Assembly (NCBI GenBank): GCA_028699365.1
Contig: JAQVUQ010000146.1
Coordinates: 1 to 6,933, forward strand
Reading direction: 5' to 3'
DNA length: 6,933 nt
DNA from: a bacterium
Lineage (GTDB): Bacteria > UBP13 > UBA5359
Shown here in pieces: positions 6,451 through 6,933 of this stretch (its first letter is position 1; each line of letters opens with the position of its first letter). The notes below the pieces were generated by a model, which ran no database searches, was not told where the DNA came from, and worked only from the letters and a program-made list of their open reading frames with translations. The translations under genes were made by a program, and so were the position numbers.

Positions 6451-6572
6451 ATACGCTGCTCTTACTATCATAAATAACGGTATTACTCCGGTTTGACAAA
6501 ATACGGCCCGCATACCCAAATTCTTGAATAGAGAAGCATAGGGGCATTGAATTGCTGGCAGCAAACGCAGTA

Positions 6573-6600
6573 TTGACATCCTGGGCAGCAGTTGTATAAT
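6573..6600 (+). promoter_or_regulatory. Consensus sigma-70/sigma-A promoter for the GH16 gene
   Basis: TTGACA (6573-6578) and TATAAT (6595-6600) both match the consensus exactly and are separated by 16 bp. Transcription should start near 6607, giving a leader of about 50 bases before ATG 6657. So strong a core promoter on a carbohydrate-use gene suggests tight repression. The palindrome just downstream could be the operator. Confidence 0.85.
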
Positions 6601-6611
6601 AAATGCAGACC

Positions 6612-6627
6612 TGCGTGACGTCACGCA
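6612..6627 (+). promoter_or_regulatory. Perfect 16-bp palindrome, putative operator downstream of the promoter
   Basis: TGCGTGACGTCACGCA is its own reverse complement over all 16 bases and lies about +6 to +21 from the predicted transcription start. The even length and central CG resemble operators of LacI/GalR-type dimeric repressors, although GntR- or TetR-type regulators are also possible. Bound here, a repressor would block transcription of the GH16 gene. AraC-family proteins usually bind direct repeats, so the neighbouring AraC regulator is a less likely ligand. The palindrome is certain; the regulator is unknown. Confidence 0.65.
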
Positions 6628-6656
6628 AACTTTATATCGATTATAGGAGGCAGAAA

Positions 6657-6933
6657 ATGGAAGACACCGGTCGTATGAAGCATATCGAAAGCTTATTGCC
6701 TGCCGGCAAAAACTGGAAATTGGCCTGGAATGATGAATTCGACGGTGAGAATCTGGATCGTTCGAAATGGGACTTCCGTTTGCATATTATGCAACAACGC
6801 CATAAAACTTTCGTAGATGACGCAGCGGAACTTGACGGCAAAGGGAATCTCTTGCTGAAGCTGTATGAAAAAGACGGTCATTTCTACTCTTCGCACTTGC
6901 AGACAGGAAGCAATTTTATGGACCGTCCGGGAG
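6657..6933 (+). CDS. GH16-family glycoside hydrolase, N-terminal part, 3' truncated by window end
   Basis: ATG 6657 follows AGGAGG (6645-6650) by six bases, and the frame stays open for 92 codons to the window end. NWKLAWNDEFDG (residues 19-30), LDRSKWDF (33-40), ELDGKGNLLLKLYE (58-71) and SSHLQTGSNF (78-87) follow the start of the GH16 laminarinase/beta-glucanase fold in order: the W-x-x-x-W-x-D-E-F-D opening, the S-K-W turn, the G-x-L-x-L strand and the S-x-x-x-T-G strand. The catalytic E-x-D-x-x-E motif would lie beyond the window. No signal peptide is visible: the first 18 residues are charged and polar, so the enzyme appears cytoplasmic, unlike most GH16 enzymes. The gene has its own consensus promoter and a palindromic operator. 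GH16 enzymes act on beta-1,3/1,4-glucans or galactans; the substrate here cannot be told. Confidence 0.85.
   Translation, partial: MEDTGRMKHIESLLPAGKNWKLAWNDEFDGENLDRSKWDFRLHIMQQRHKTFVDDAAELDGKGNLLLKLYEKDGHFYSSHLQTGSNFMDRPG

Noticed and set aside
6493-6498. TTGACA as the -35 box of a second promoter before the GH16 gene.
   Set aside because: No convincing -10 box is found at 16-18 bp downstream; the TTGACA/TATAAT pair at 6573-6600 is far better.
6525-6536. TGAATAGAGAAG shared with 4192-4203 at the left arm of the hairpin.
   Set aside because: About one shared 12-base match is expected by chance in a window of this size, and the second copy has no inverted partner nearby.

Overview
The window looks like part of a bacterial carbohydrate and cell-wall sugar utilisation region, all on the + strand. 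Strong AGGAGG-type ribosome binding sites, near-consensus TTGACA/TATAAT promoter boxes, a YesN-like AraC regulator and a MurK/MurQ pair suggest a Firmicute, perhaps an anaerobic Clostridia-like organism of roughly balanced GC. That placement is inference; the window contains no taxonomic marker.

Layout: (1) 2-511, the 3' part of a BadF/BcrA-type ATPase-fold sugar kinase, probably an N-acetylmuramate/N-acetylglucosamine kinase (MurK-like). (2) 530-4177, 18 bp downstream, a 1215-residue secreted multidomain glycoside hydrolase: signal peptide, two tandem CBM4/9-like modules, an Ig-like domain, a clan GH-A-like TIM barrel, two more beta domains and a C-terminal CBM9-like module. (3) 4178-4306, a gap with a 19-bp-stem inverted repeat that has a third, competing copy of one arm in its loop. 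(4) 4307-5194, MurQ, the N-acetylmuramic acid 6-phosphate etherase. (5) 5232-6434, an AraC-family regulator that resembles YesN but lacks a receiver domain, with a perfect -10 box placed so that its mRNA may be leaderless. (6) 6435-6656, a 222-bp gap holding a weak terminator, a consensus promoter and a perfect 16-bp palindrome. I see nothing convincing in 6451-6572. (7) 6657-6933, the 5' part of a GH16-family glycoside hydrolase without a signal peptide, cut by the window end.

How the genes may work together: a MurK-like kinase would phosphorylate imported MurNAc, and MurQ would remove the lactyl ether to give GlcNAc 6-phosphate. The large exported enzyme lies between these two steps in an apparent operon. 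This suggests that it releases the sugars the two enzymes consume, which would make it a candidate peptidoglycan- or amino-sugar-glycan-active enzyme of uncertain family. The AraC protein probably regulates this operon, the GH16 gene, or both. No transporter is visible in the window. The most interesting items are the unassigned secreted hydrolase (whose barrel has Gly-Glu where clan GH-A normally has Asn-Glu), the three-way hairpin before murQ, the possibly leaderless regulator, and the promoter/palindrome pair before the GH16 gene.
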